A stretch of DNA of 53,145 nucleotides from CALZJC01 sp041574955 (GTDB lineage Bacteria; Acidobacteriota; Thermoanaerobaculia; Multivoradales; JAHEKO01), in NCBI GenBank assembly GCA_041574955.1, contig JBFGNS010000009.1, positions 1-53,145 on the forward strand, written 5' to 3'. The stretch's first letter is position 1. Each line of letters opens with the position of its first letter. This document shows, one piece after another, positions 42,240 to 50,952 of the stretch. A program made the position numbers and the translations under genes. The notes beneath the pieces were generated by a model, which saw only the letters and a program-made list of their open reading frames with translations, made no database searches and was not told where the DNA came from.

Positions 42240-43031
42240 CTAGCCGCCGAGCGTGGCCACCACCACCAGGTCGCTCGCCGCCTCGCCGTCGAACGCTCCG
42301 CCCTCCATGTCGCCATGCAGCCGCTCGACGGCGAAGCCGGCGGTGGCCAGCGCTGCCGCCAGCTCCTCGGCCGACCAGCTGCGCAGACGCACCTCGCGCG
42401 CCGATTTGAGCTCGACGGGGGGCTCCTGACCGGGCCTGAGCGCCAGCGTCATCGGGTTGAACCGCACGTGCCGTGGGCCGTCCGGGGTCATCAGCCGCAC
42501 GAAGACGATCTCGCCCGGCGCGGCGGGATCGTCGCGGAAGTTGAGCGGCAGGTTGCGGATGCCTTGCCGGCGGATGCGCTGGTAGTTGAGCAGCTGGACC
42601 AGCAGCCGGCCGCCGGGCAACAGGAGGGCGGCCAGCCCCGCGAGCATGGCGGCGAGTTCGTCGTCCTCGAGGTGCGGCAGGGCGTTGCCGAGGCAGATGG
42701 CCGCCCCGAACCGCCCCGAGACCGTCTCCGGCAGGCGGGTGAAGTCGCCCACGACGAAGCTCGGCCCGTTGGCGCCGTGGCGGCCCTGGTAGTCGCGCGC
42801 CAGCCCGATCTGCTTCTCGGAGCGGTCGATACCGACCGTCCGGAAGCCCTCTCCAGCCAGAAAGTCGGCATGCTCACCGGTGCCGCAGCCGAGGTCCAGC
42901 ACGCTCGGCTCTGGAGCCGCGCTCAGCACCTGCCGCAGCAACGGCCCCTCGCGCTCGATGCGCGCCGGCCAGGCGATCAGCCGCCGGTAGTCGAGGCGGT
43001 GGTACGGGTCGTGGCCGGGATCGGGACGCAT
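42240..43031 (-). CDS. Class I SAM-dependent methyltransferase
   Basis: 263 residues from ATG 43031. Motif I VLDLGCGTGEHADFLAGEGF, VGIDRSEKQIGLA, and GAAICLGNALPHLEDDELAAML, LPGGRLLVQLLNY: a typical small-molecule methyltransferase (glycine/sarcosine or ubiquinone-like fold). Cytosolic; substrate unknown. TATCCT ends 7 nt before the start, supporting ATG 43031 over a longer GTG version. Confidence 0.88.
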   Translation of the reverse strand: MRPDPGHDPYHRLDYRRLIAWPARIEREGPLLRQVLSAAPEPSVLDLGCGTGEHADFLAGEGFRTVGIDRSEKQIGLARDYQGRHGANGPSFVVGDFTRLPETVSGRFGAAICLGNALPHLEDDELAAMLAGLAALLLPGGRLLVQLLNYQRIRRQGIRNLPLNFRDDPAAPGEIVFVRLMTPDGPRHVRFNPMTLALRPGQEPPVELKSAREVRLRSWSAEELAAALATAGFAVERLHGDMEGGAFDGEAASDLVVVATLGG

Positions 43032-43038
43032 CCGGCCG

Positions 43039-43044
43039 AGGATA
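43039..43044 (-). promoter_or_regulatory. -10-like element TATCCT
   Basis: TATCCT on the minus strand, 7 nt from ATG 43031; leaderless arrangement. Confidence 0.45.
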
Positions 43045-43091
43045 CCCGGCTGCCGAGCGCGCCCGCCCCGCACCCCGCCCGGACGGGCGGC

Positions 43092-43100
43092 TGCTAGACT
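43092..43100 (+). promoter_or_regulatory. Extended -10 TGCTAGACT
   Basis: Identical nonamer to that at 42208-42216 on the other strand. The gene start is 75 nt downstream, with AGGAGGAGAG as ribosome binding site. Confidence 0.55.
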
Positions 43101-43175
43101 GCCGGCCGTTCATCCGCAACCGCCGGTCGCGACTCCACCGGCCGTCACGACCGGCCCGATCAGGAGGAGAGTGCG

Positions 43176-43895
43176 ATGCCCTTCCCCCAGCGCCCTGTTT
43201 CCGGCCTGCTTGCGGCGGCCGCCCTGCTGGCCTTCTCCGCAGCCATCCCGGTCGCGGCCCAGACGACGAATCTGATCTTCGCCGACGGCTTCGAATCCGG
43301 CGACCTCTCGTCCTGGTCGGCCGTACGCGAGCAGCGGCCCGGCTCTCTCCAGGTCAACCCCGCGGCGGCTCTCGATGGCACCGGCAACGGGCTCGAGGTC
43401 CGGGGCGGCTCCCGCGCCTGGCTGCTGTCGCGCCACGACCAGCCCGAGAGCGGCGTGCGGGTGTTCTTCTTCTTCGACCCCGACAACTGGGAGATGGTGT
43501 TGAAAGCGCGAGCCGAGATCCTGCGCTTCTACGCCCGCGGCAACCGGCACCACCTGAGCCTGGTGCTGCGGCGAGCCGGCGAGGGGCTGTTCCGGCTGGG
43601 TCTCGTGGTGCGCGGCAACCGCGGCCGCTACGAGCCGATCGGCAGCGGTCTGGTGATGAGCGGCGAGGCCAACTTCGTGGAGATCGAGTGGCAGGCCGCG
43701 TCGTCCCCGGCCGGCAGCGACGGCTCGGCGGCGCTGTGGATCAACGGCGAGCTCGAGGCGAACGAGCCGTCCATCGCCAACGGCCAGCTCGACGTGCGGG
43801 CCATCCAGGTGGGTCTGGTGGGCGGCAACGTCGGCGCCACCCGCGGCAGCTTCTACTTCGACGAGTTCGAGTCGTTCCGCACTCTGGCGCCCTAG
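43176..43895 (+). CDS. Secreted lectin-like protein of the DGFESGDLSSW type
   Basis: 239 residues, strong ribosome binding site. Signal peptide (VSGLLAAAALLAFSAAIPVAA), then LIFADGFESGDLSSWS, a motif at the start of concanavalin-like secreted domains common in Acidobacteriota and related groups, and beta-rich sequence (VRVFFFFDPDNWEMVLKARAEIL, LVLRRAGEGLFRLGLVVRGN, FYFDEFES). Probably a jelly-roll carbohydrate or surface binding module; no catalytic residues known. Confidence 0.75.
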   Translation: MPFPQRPVSGLLAAAALLAFSAAIPVAAQTTNLIFADGFESGDLSSWSAVREQRPGSLQVNPAAALDGTGNGLEVRGGSRAWLLSRHDQPESGVRVFFFFDPDNWEMVLKARAEILRFYARGNRHHLSLVLRRAGEGLFRLGLVVRGNRGRYEPIGSGLVMSGEANFVEIEWQAASSPAGSDGSAALWINGELEANEPSIANGQLDVRAIQVGLVGGNVGATRGSFYFDEFESFRTLAP

Positions 43896-43923
43896 CCGGT
43901 CGGGCTAGCGGTCCGTCGGTCGG

Positions 43924-44490
43924 TCAGCGGGCGAGCCTGGCGATCACCAGCCCGGCGAGCAGGCCTGCCACCAGCAGGTCGAGCAGCATCACCACGGTGT
44001 AGCCGGTGGCGAAGCCGAACCAGTTCCACTGCGGCAGGAGGCACAGGATGCCGCCCGCCAGCACCACCAGCACGACCAACGACACGCGCTGCCAGTAGTC
44101 CGTCTCACCGCAGCGCACGACGATCAGCGTCAGCACCAGCGCGGCCAGCAGCTGGACGACGAAGCCGACGATCATCATGCCGGTCATCGACTCCCTTCCG
44201 CCGTCCAGCACCGAAACGAACAGGAACGGCCCGCGCCTCACCTTCTCCATCACCGCGGCCTCGGCCGCCTCCTGCTCCTCCGCGCTCATGCCCGGCTGGT
44301 GGTGCTGACCGGGATAGAGATAGATGCCGCGGCCGTCGGTGTTGGCCTCGACGACGTGCGCCACCGCGTCCTCGTCGGCGAAGGTCCTGAAGGTCATGTT
44401 GTGCCACGGCAGGAGGACCCAAGAGATGTTGCCCCACACGAACAGCACGACGCCGGCTGCCAGCACCGGCTTCCAAAGCGACTTGACCAT
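43924..44490 (-). CDS. Four-helix membrane protein of unknown function
   Basis: 188 residues. N-terminal helix with VLFVWGNISWVLLPWHNMTFRTFADEDAV, a periplasmic stretch (YLYPGQHHQPGM, GPFLFVSVLDGG), then three closely packed helices (about 105-185). This pattern resembles small conserved membrane proteins of unknown function. ATG 44490 is 7 nt from GAGGAG. Confidence 0.7.
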   Translation of the reverse strand: MVKSLWKPVLAAGVVLFVWGNISWVLLPWHNMTFRTFADEDAVAHVVEANTDGRGIYLYPGQHHQPGMSAEEQEAAEAAVMEKVRRGPFLFVSVLDGGRESMTGMMIVGFVVQLLAALVLTLIVVRCGETDYWQRVSLVVLVVLAGGILCLLPQWNWFGFATGYTVVMLLDLLVAGLLAGLVIARLAR

Positions 44491-44618
44491 CGGTCGGCTC
44501 CTCGGGTGAGGTCCGGTCCCTCGCTGGTGGCCGGACCGGTGAGGCCGCGTCGACCGCCCTTCCCTACCGCCTCGGCGCGGCTAGCGCAGGTACCGCTGCG
44601 AACAGGCTCGCTGGCCTC

Positions 44619-44627
44619 AGCCTAGCA
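44619..44627 (-). promoter_or_regulatory. Extended -10 TGCTAGGCT
   Basis: TGCTAGGCT on the minus strand, about 129 nt upstream of ATG 44490, within the gap between that gene and the cytochrome gene. Confidence 0.4.
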
Positions 44628-44667
44628 CGCGCTCGCTGCCCAGCGACGCCCGCTGACGGCGAGCGCG

Positions 44668-46044
44668 TTACGGGCAGCGGGCGCGCAAGAAGTCGATGTG
44701 CTGCCGGAACAGCGACCCGGCCGGTGCGGGCCAACCGGCTGCCGAGGAGCCCCCGGGGGGCGGCATCGTGGTGGTGGCGGCGTCGCGCAGCCGCGCGCAA
44801 TAGCCGGGCGAGGTGTCGGCGATCTCGTGACAGGCGACGCACGACGCCTGCCCTGGCTGGGGCGCCGGCAGGGCCAGCGGGCCAGGGTTCGACCAGTGGC
44901 TCTGTCCCATCGGCGTGTACCTCACCTGGGGGTTGGTGTCGTACGGCATCGGTAGCTGCAGCGCAGTGCCCGGGTGGATCATGAACACGTTGTAGCCGCG
45001 GTGGCACCCGGTGCAGTTCTCGGCCAGGTTCGAGCCGTTCTGGATGGTGTTTATGTCGAGCGTCACGTTGGCCCCGGTCAGCCGGGTGCCGGCGGCCGAC
45101 AGGTTGTCCCAGAAGCACGCCTTGCCGGTCCGATCGCTCTGGCAGATGATGCCGAGCAGGCTTATCGAGTTGCCGCTCTTGCGCGGCAGCGCGATACACG
45201 CTCCGGGCTCGTTGGGGTCGTGATAGGCGAACACCTCGGCTGACAGGCCCTGGCTGATGAAGGTGAAGTTGAGCGTGCCCTGCGAGATCCAGCGAGCGTC
45301 CGGCCAGTCAGGCGGGATCGGCACGCCGGCGTCGCGGCAGTTCCGGACGTAGGCGCTGTCGGGCGGCGGCCACAGCGTGTGCCGGCGCAGCCGGAAGCGC
45401 TCGATCAGCGCCTGCGCGGCCGGCGACAGGCCGTAGTCCTCCCAGTACACGACGTGGTGGGCCGACGCGCTGATCAGTCGGTGGCGCCACTCGAGACGCT
45501 CGCGCAGGGCCTCGTTCGCCTGCTCGAGCAGCTCCGACAGAGCCGCCGCCCGCACGATCATCGTCGCCTTGGCGTCGAGCTGCTCATCGAGCTGCTCGGT
45601 GGCGAACAGCTCCCCCATGTCGACCTCCGCCTCGCCGGGCTCGGCCTCCTCACGCAGCATCTCGAACATCGACCGCTGCATCAGGCCGATGGTCTTCTCG
45701 TCCATCTCGATCAGCTCACGGTTGGCGTCGAGCAGCAGGCCGTGGTAGGCGTAGGCGATCCACTCCGCCGGCGGCGTGGTGTCGCGCAGGTCCGCCACGC
45801 GCTCGCTCGCCAGCCGCTCCTCGAGCCGCCGCTGAGCCTCGGTCTGGGCCTCGAGCGTGAACTCGGGGTACTCGTCCTGCGGCTCCAGGATCGGTCCCTG
45901 GCGACTGCCGGGCGCGCAGCCCGCCAGCAGCGTGGCGGCCAGGATCAAGGGTGCGAGCCACGGTCGGAGAGTCCGGGCACCTGCCGGCCGCAGCCGCGCG
46001 GTGGCCACCCGCGGTCGCGGGATGCACTCGTTTCGATCTGACAT
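44668..46044 (-). CDS. Diheme c-type cytochrome lipoprotein
   Basis: 458 residues from ATG 46044. Lipoprotein signal with LLAGC (Cys43). Residues about 60-220 form a long charged helical region. The C-terminal half has two heme-binding sites, CTGCH (342-346) and CVACH (400-404), with further Cys (CIALP, CFWDN, YCARL) that may form disulfides. Met and His ligands such as PMPYD and HWSNPG lie between. Expected to be a membrane-attached electron carrier or a peroxidase-like protein in the periplasm. It is divergent from the Lon-like protease gene. Confidence 0.78.
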   Translation of the reverse strand: MSDRNECIPRPRVATARLRPAGARTLRPWLAPLILAATLLAGCAPGSRQGPILEPQDEYPEFTLEAQTEAQRRLEERLASERVADLRDTTPPAEWIAYAYHGLLLDANRELIEMDEKTIGLMQRSMFEMLREEAEPGEAEVDMGELFATEQLDEQLDAKATMIVRAAALSELLEQANEALRERLEWRHRLISASAHHVVYWEDYGLSPAAQALIERFRLRRHTLWPPPDSAYVRNCRDAGVPIPPDWPDARWISQGTLNFTFISQGLSAEVFAYHDPNEPGACIALPRKSGNSISLLGIICQSDRTGKACFWDNLSAAGTRLTGANVTLDINTIQNGSNLAENCTGCHRGYNVFMIHPGTALQLPMPYDTNPQVRYTPMGQSHWSNPGPLALPAPQPGQASCVACHEIADTSPGYCARLRDAATTTMPPPGGSSAAGWPAPAGSLFRQHIDFLRARCP

Positions 46045-46285
46045 GGGAGCCGCCTTTCCGCAGAGCCCGAGGCCCTGCCGTAGTCCATTCGACTTCGGTT
46101 GGATGCTTCTGTAGGCGCCGGTCGGCGGGGAAACGTTACCCACGCCGTCTCCCGGCCGTCCGCCACGACCCCACCCCGGTGGGTGTTGTCCGGGCAGGCC
46201 CGTCTGGCAGGATGGTCGGGCACTAGCAGGCTGGTTCCGGCCGGGCTCCGGCAGCCGGTCCCGCCAGCCGCACCGAGGAGACGCG

Positions 46286-48733
46286 ATGGGCCGCGTCCAG
46301 CCGCTGAAGCCGAAGGCGCTCTACCGCACCTGCGAGCTCGAAGGGCTCGACTTCGAGACCACCGAAGAGCTCGACACGCTCGACGGCCTGCTCGGGCAGC
46401 CACGCGCGGTGGCGGCGATGGAGTTCGGCCTCGACATCGACCGCGAGGGCTACAACGTCTTCGCCTTCGGCCCAGACGGCACCGGCAAGCACTCGGCCGT
46501 CCGCCAGATGCTCGAGCGCCACGCGCGCAGCCGTCCCACGCCCCCCGACCTGTGCTACGTCCACAACTTCGAGGATCCCCAGCGGCCGCGTCTGCTCGAA
46601 TTGCCGGCAGGCGGCGGCCAGCAGCTCTGCCGCGCCATGGAGCACGTCGTCGAGGAGCTCGCCAGCACGCTGCAGTCGGCGCTCGAGAGCGACGAGTACC
46701 AGCTGCGCCGGCGGCGGCTCGACGAGCGGCTCGAGAAGCGCCAGCAGGGGCTGCTCGGCGAGCTCGGGCGCGAGGCGGCCGCGGCCGGCCTGGCGCTGGT
46801 GGAGACGCCGGTCGGCATCCTGTTCGCGCCCCGCAAGGACGACGAGATACTGTCGCCCGACCAGCTGCGCGAGCTGCCCGAGGAGGAGCGCCGCCGGTTC
46901 GAGCAGGAAGCCGAGCGGCTCAAGGCGAAGCTGGGCGAGGTGCTGCGCCGCTTCTCGCGCTGGAAGCGGGAGAAGCGGGCCGGAGTGCGCGAGCTCAACC
47001 GCGAGGTCAGCCGCTTCGCGATCGGGCCGCTGCTCGAGGAGATCCGCGAGCACTTTGACGGTCTGCCGGCGGTTCTGGCCTACCTCGACGAGGTCGAGAG
47101 GGACATCGTCGACAACGCCGGGCGCCTGGCCAGCCACCGCGAGGGCGGTGCGTCCGAGCAGCTCGGCGCGGCGCTCGGCCGCGAGCCGCGGGAGTCGTCG
47201 GCCAACCGCTACAGCGTCAACCTGCTGGTCGACCGGCAGGCGAGCCAGGGCGCCCCGGTGGTCTACGAGGACAACCCCTCGTACCCCAACCTGGTCGGTC
47301 GGGTCGAGCACGTCTCGCGAGGCGGCAACCTGGAGACCGACTTCACCCTCATCCGGGCGGGCGCGCTGCACCGCGCCAACGGCGGCTACCTGCTGCTCGA
47401 CGCCCTGAAGCTGCTCCGCCAGCCGTACGCCTGGGACGGTCTCAAGCGGGCGCTGAGGTCGAAGCAGATCAAGATCGAAGCGCTGGGCGAAGCGCTCGGC
47501 TTCGTCAGCATCTCGTCCCTCCAACCCGAGCCTGCCGCCCTCGCCCTCAAGCTCGTGCTGTTCGGCGAGCGCCTGCTCTACTACCAGCTGGCGCGGGCCG
47601 ATTCCGACTTCGGCGAGCTGTTCAAGGTGGGCGCCGACTTCGCCGAAGAGCTCGACTGGACCGACGCCAACGCCGCGCTCTACGCGCGGCTGATCGCCAA
47701 GCTGGCGCGCGAGAAGGAGCTGCTGCCGTTCGAGCGCGCCGCCGTGGCGCGGATCATCGAGCGCGGTGCCCGCGAGGTGGCCGACTCGCGCAAGCTCTCG
47801 CTCTACATGGGGCGCGTGCTCGACCTGATGCGCGAGGCCGACCACCACGCCCAGCGCGAGGAGCGGCCGACGGTCACCGCCGAGGACGTCGAGCGGGCGA
47901 TCGAGGCCCGCACCTTCCGCTCGGACCGGTTGCGCGAGCGCGTCCAGGAGGAGATCCGGCGTGGCACGCTGCTGGTCGACACCGAGGGTGCCGAGATCGG
48001 CCAAATCAACGGGCTGTCGGTCGTCCAGCTCGACGACTTCAGCTTCGGCCGCCCGTCCCGCATCACCGCCCGGGTGCGTCTGGGCAAGGGCGAGCTGGTC
48101 GACATCGAGCGCGAGGTCGAGCTGGGCGGGCCGATCCACTCCAAGGGCGTGCTGATCCTGGCGGGCTTCCTCGGCGCCCGCTTCGCGGCCGACCGTCCGC
48201 TGTCGCTGTCGGCGAGTCTCGTCTTCGAGCAGTCGTACGGCGGCGTCGACGGCGACAGCGCCTCGGTCGCCGAGCTGTGCGCCTTGCTGTCGGCGGTCGC
48301 CGGCGTGCCGCTCGCGCAGTCGCTGGCGGTGACCGGGTCGGTCAACCAGCAGGGCGAGGTGCAGGCGATCGGCGGCGTCAACGAGAAGATCGAGGGCTTC
48401 TTCGACGTGTGCGCGGCCCGCGGACTGACCGGCGAGCAGGGTGTCGTGATCCCGGCCGCCAACGTCGAGCACCTGATGTTGCGCCGCGACGTCGTCGACG
48501 CGGCCTCGACCGGCCGGCTGCGGATCTACCCGGTGACCACCGTCGACGAGGCGCTCGAGCTCCTCACGGGCCTGGCGGCGGGCGAAGCCGACGCCGCGGG
48601 ACGCTACCCCAAAGGCAGCTTCAACGCCCGCGTCGCGCAGCGCCTCAGCGCGCTCGCCGAGCGCGCGCGCGAGTTCTCGGGCGCGCCCGCCGACGCCGGC
48701 GAGCCGGCCGCTGCAACCCCGCTGCCTGCCTGA
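46286..48733 (+). CDS. Lon-like (LonB/LonC-type) ATP-dependent protease
   Basis: 815 residues; ATG after GAGGAG. N-terminal ATPase start with Walker A GPDGTGKHS, a long coiled-coil insertion (about 120-260), a second ATPase part (SVNLLVDRQASQGAPVVYEDNPSYPNLVGRVE, GALHRANGGYLLLDALKLL with Walker B-like acid missing or altered), and the S16 protease domain. The catalytic dyad is Ser658 (DGDSAS) and Lys701 (NEKIEG), 43 residues apart as in Lon. This is the AAA-protease form with split P-loop insertion. The role is probably cytosolic protein quality control. Confidence 0.9.
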   Translation: MGRVQPLKPKALYRTCELEGLDFETTEELDTLDGLLGQPRAVAAMEFGLDIDREGYNVFAFGPDGTGKHSAVRQMLERHARSRPTPPDLCYVHNFEDPQRPRLLELPAGGGQQLCRAMEHVVEELASTLQSALESDEYQLRRRRLDERLEKRQQGLLGELGREAAAAGLALVETPVGILFAPRKDDEILSPDQLRELPEEERRRFEQEAERLKAKLGEVLRRFSRWKREKRAGVRELNREVSRFAIGPLLEEIREHFDGLPAVLAYLDEVERDIVDNAGRLASHREGGASEQLGAALGREPRESSANRYSVNLLVDRQASQGAPVVYEDNPSYPNLVGRVEHVSRGGNLETDFTLIRAGALHRANGGYLLLDALKLLRQPYAWDGLKRALRSKQIKIEALGEALGFVSISSLQPEPAALALKLVLFGERLLYYQLARADSDFGELFKVGADFAEELDWTDANAALYARLIAKLAREKELLPFERAAVARIIERGAREVADSRKLSLYMGRVLDLMREADHHAQREERPTVTAEDVERAIEARTFRSDRLRERVQEEIRRGTLLVDTEGAEIGQINGLSVVQLDDFSFGRPSRITARVRLGKGELVDIEREVELGGPIHSKGVLILAGFLGARFAADRPLSLSASLVFEQSYGGVDGDSASVAELCALLSAVAGVPLAQSLAVTGSVNQQGEVQAIGGVNEKIEGFFDVCAARGLTGEQGVVIPAANVEHLMLRRDVVDAASTGRLRIYPVTTVDEALELLTGLAAGEADAAGRYPKGSFNARVAQRLSALAERAREFSGAPADAGEPAAATPLPA

Positions 48734-48845
48734 AGCGCTCGAGGGTCCTGTGTTTCGGCCAGCGCCTGCAGGCCGATCCGGTCAGCTCATCCGCCGGGTG
48801 CGGCGAGCGATCTCACCCGCCGGGGTACGCAGCGCCCGCGTGCCG

Positions 48846-49295
48846 CTAGGCCGAGGACGGCTGCCAGAGGCTGCTCGGGGGTGGCTTCCGATAGTGGCGG
48901 AGGAGGTAGCGGACGCCGACAGCCATGACCCTCTCCCAGGCCTCCAGCACCTCGTTGCTGCATTCCGGGTCGCACTGGCGGACCGTGTCGAGCAGGCTGT
49001 CCAGCCACAAGTCGTAGAGATGGGCGCCGATGTCGAGCTGTCTCTGGCCGTGCCTCGCGGCAAGGTCCCTGAGGTAGAGCTCGGGTCCCCGCTCCTCGTC
49101 CTCGGCCGCCAGCAGCATGAGGTGGAGCGAGGCCTTGAGCGCGCGCTTCTGCCGCACGAAATCGGTATTGACGAACTTCTCACGCACCTCGGGCGATGAC
49201 GCCAGGAACCGCTCGTAGAAGCGCTCCAGGAAATCGGGATCCGCGCTGCAGCGGTGGAGACTGCCGTCTACGATCTCGAGGGTTCTGGCTTCCAT
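48846..49295 (-). CDS. Single-domain globin
   Basis: 149 residues. Helices match bacterial globins: DFLERFYERFLASSPEVREKF with Phe41 at CD1, RALKASLHLMLLAAED, and YLRDLAARHGQRQLDIGAHLY with proximal His82, then EAWERVMAVGVRYLL. It should bind heme and O2 or NO in the cytosol, or act as a sensor; no output domain is fused. TGGA-like context and a CATAGT hexamer (49328-49333) lie upstream. Confidence 0.86.
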   Translation of the reverse strand: MEARTLEIVDGSLHRCSADPDFLERFYERFLASSPEVREKFVNTDFVRQKRALKASLHLMLLAAEDEERGPELYLRDLAARHGQRQLDIGAHLYDLWLDSLLDTVRQCDPECSNEVLEAWERVMAVGVRYLLRHYRKPPPSSLWQPSSA

Positions 49296-49432
49296 GAAGA
49301 TGCAACTCCGTTCAGGCTGGCCGCCGAACTATGTCACAGCTCCGGGCAGGCCTCTCGGCCTGCGCCCGGCGGCCGAGGTTCTCGGCGATGGCGAAGGCGG
49401 GTCGAACCGCCCGGCTCGCCGCCCGATCTCGC

Positions 49433-50203
49433 TCACTCGCCCTGCCGCGAGCTTGGCAGCAGGCGTCCCTTGCGGACCACAACCGGCGAACCTTCGGCGA
49501 CGAACGCCGACGTGGGCGGGCGGCTGAGCGGCTCGGCGAACTCCGGGCCGTAGAGCGCCGCCACGTCGCAGTCGAAGCTCGCCCCCTCCGCCCGCCACAC
49601 GCGCCAGGGAGGGTGCTCCACCTGGTACTCGACGGTCGAGCCGTCGGCCTGCGACGAGTAGCCCCAGTAGTGCTCGGTGATGAACCGCTCCTCCGAGCCC
49701 TCGGGCGGCAGAGCCGGCTCTCCCGCCACCCGCGCGGCCAACCGGTGCCAGCGCCCGCCGAACCGCCACTCGTACGCCGCCGAGCCGCCCGCCGAGCCGG
49801 GCTCCACCGGCAGCGTCACCGCGTGGCGCATCGGCAGAGCGCGGTAGGACTCGTTGTACAGCGTGCGCGCCACCCAGGCGATGGCTCGGCGGGGCACGAT
49901 CTCGGACACGAACACCGTGCCGCGCCGCTCCTCGCCCCCGGGCGTGCGGTACCTGACGTAGAAACGCAGGTTGACCTCGTCGAAGTTCTGGTGGAACGGC
50001 ACCGGCACACCGAGCACCCGGGTGCGCAGGAAACGGAAGCCGACCATGCTGGCCAGGGCGCGGTCCTGCCACAGGTCGAGCCGCGTGCCGCGCGGCACCC
50101 ACCGCGACAGCACGGCGGGCTCGACCTCGTAGTTGAGCATCACGAGCCACCGCCAGTCGGCGGTCAGGAACCGGCCCGGCCGTAGCTCGCTCGCCCTCTC
50201 CAC
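49433..50203 (-). CDS. DUF2071 family protein
   Basis: 256 residues, GTG start. FLTADWRWLVMLNYEVEPAVLSRWVPRGTRLDLW, SMVGFRFLRTRVLGVPVPFHQNFDEVNLRFYVR and EHYWGYS are the signature of DUF2071 (YqjF-like) proteins. Function unknown; soluble. TAGCCT is 7 nt before the start. Followed on the same strand by no near gene; the SRPBCC gene lies upstream. Confidence 0.85.
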   Translation of the reverse strand: MERASELRPGRFLTADWRWLVMLNYEVEPAVLSRWVPRGTRLDLWQDRALASMVGFRFLRTRVLGVPVPFHQNFDEVNLRFYVRYRTPGGEERRGTVFVSEIVPRRAIAWVARTLYNESYRALPMRHAVTLPVEPGSAGGSAAYEWRFGGRWHRLAARVAGEPALPPEGSEERFITEHYWGYSSQADGSTVEYQVEHPPWRVWRAEGASFDCDVAALYGPEFAEPLSRPPTSAFVAEGSPVVVRKGRLLPSSRQGE

Positions 50204-50210
50204 GGCCGGC

Positions 50211-50216
50211 AGGCTA
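50211..50216 (-). promoter_or_regulatory. -10-like element TAGCCT
   Basis: TAGCCT on the minus strand, 7 nt from GTG 50203; leaderless arrangement. It lies in the 15-bp gap after the SRPBCC gene. Confidence 0.4.
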
Positions 50217-50218
50217 CC

Positions 50219-50869
50219 TCACTCCGTGGTCGCGGAGACCGCCTCCCAGGGCTCGGCGCGCGCGCTGACGAGGTTCATCCCCGGCTTGAACAGGGCCGTG
50301 TAGACGCGCGCTCGCAGCGGTAGCCGGCCGGTCTCGAGCTGGGCCTCGAGGGCGGAGAGCGCCAGCGGATGGGCGCGCCGGAACCGGCGGTAGGTGCGGG
50401 TCTCGCCCTCGAAGCCGTCGTGCACCAGGAGCACCTGGCAGCCCCCTGGCACGTCTTCCAGCTCGACGGTGATCCGGCTCGCCGGATCGTCCAGGTCGGC
50501 GGCCCGGAAGCTCTGCACGAAGCGGCGACCGGGCTCGAGCTCCAGGATCGCGCCGCCGGCCAGCAGACGCGAGCGATCCTCGTTCACGAACCGCCAGCGC
50601 CCCCCGGGCCACAGCTCGGCCTCGAGCACGGCGTCGAACCAGTGGCGCTGGGGCTCTCCGGTCACGGTCAGGACCCGCCAGACCGCCTCGGGCGAGGCGG
50701 CCACGGTGAAGCTGCACCGCAGCTCGGGCCCAGCGGCCCCCGCCGCTTCGTCGCACTCGACCACCGAGCCGCCGAACAGCCAGAGGCTGCCACCCACTCC
50801 CACAGCCACCGCTACCCCGCCGGCCAGGGCCAGCCGCCACCAGATCTTCCTGCCGCGCCGTCCGGTCAT
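50219..50869 (-). CDS. Membrane-anchored SRPBCC (AHSA1-like) protein
   Basis: 216 residues. N-terminal helix (WRLALAGGVAVAVGVGGSLWLFGG), then a START/SRPBCC domain (CSFTVAASPEAVWRVLTVTGEPQRHWFDAVLEAELWPGGRWRF, RFVQSFRAADL, GGCQVLLVHDGFEGETRTYRRF). Such domains bind hydrophobic ligands. An anchored, exported member is somewhat unusual. TAGAGT lies 12 nt before ATG 50869. Confidence 0.82.
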   Translation of the reverse strand: MTGRRGRKIWWRLALAGGVAVAVGVGGSLWLFGGSVVECDEAAGAAGPELRCSFTVAASPEAVWRVLTVTGEPQRHWFDAVLEAELWPGGRWRFVNEDRSRLLAGGAILELEPGRRFVQSFRAADLDDPASRITVELEDVPGGCQVLLVHDGFEGETRTYRRFRRAHPLALSALEAQLETGRLPLRARVYTALFKPGMNLVSARAEPWEAVSATTE

Positions 50870-50881
50870 GGGCCGGTTTGC

Positions 50882-50887
50882 ACTCTA
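50882..50887 (-). promoter_or_regulatory. -10-like element TAGAGT
   Basis: TAGAGT on the minus strand, 12 nt before ATG 50869; short leader. Confidence 0.35.
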
Positions 50888-50940
50888 CCTCCGAGCCCTC
50901 GCCGGCGGCATCGGATCCGCGCTGGCACCGACGCCTGCGA

Positions 50941-50946
50941 TAGCCT
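50941..50946 (+). promoter_or_regulatory. -10-like element TAGCCT
   Basis: TAGCCT ends 6 nt before GTG 50953; leaderless arrangement. Confidence 0.45.
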
Positions 50947-50952
50947 ATCTGC

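Noticed and set aside
46223..48472. 749-codon minus-strand frame opposite the Lon-like gene
   Set aside because: Shadow of the protease gene; no recognised motif.
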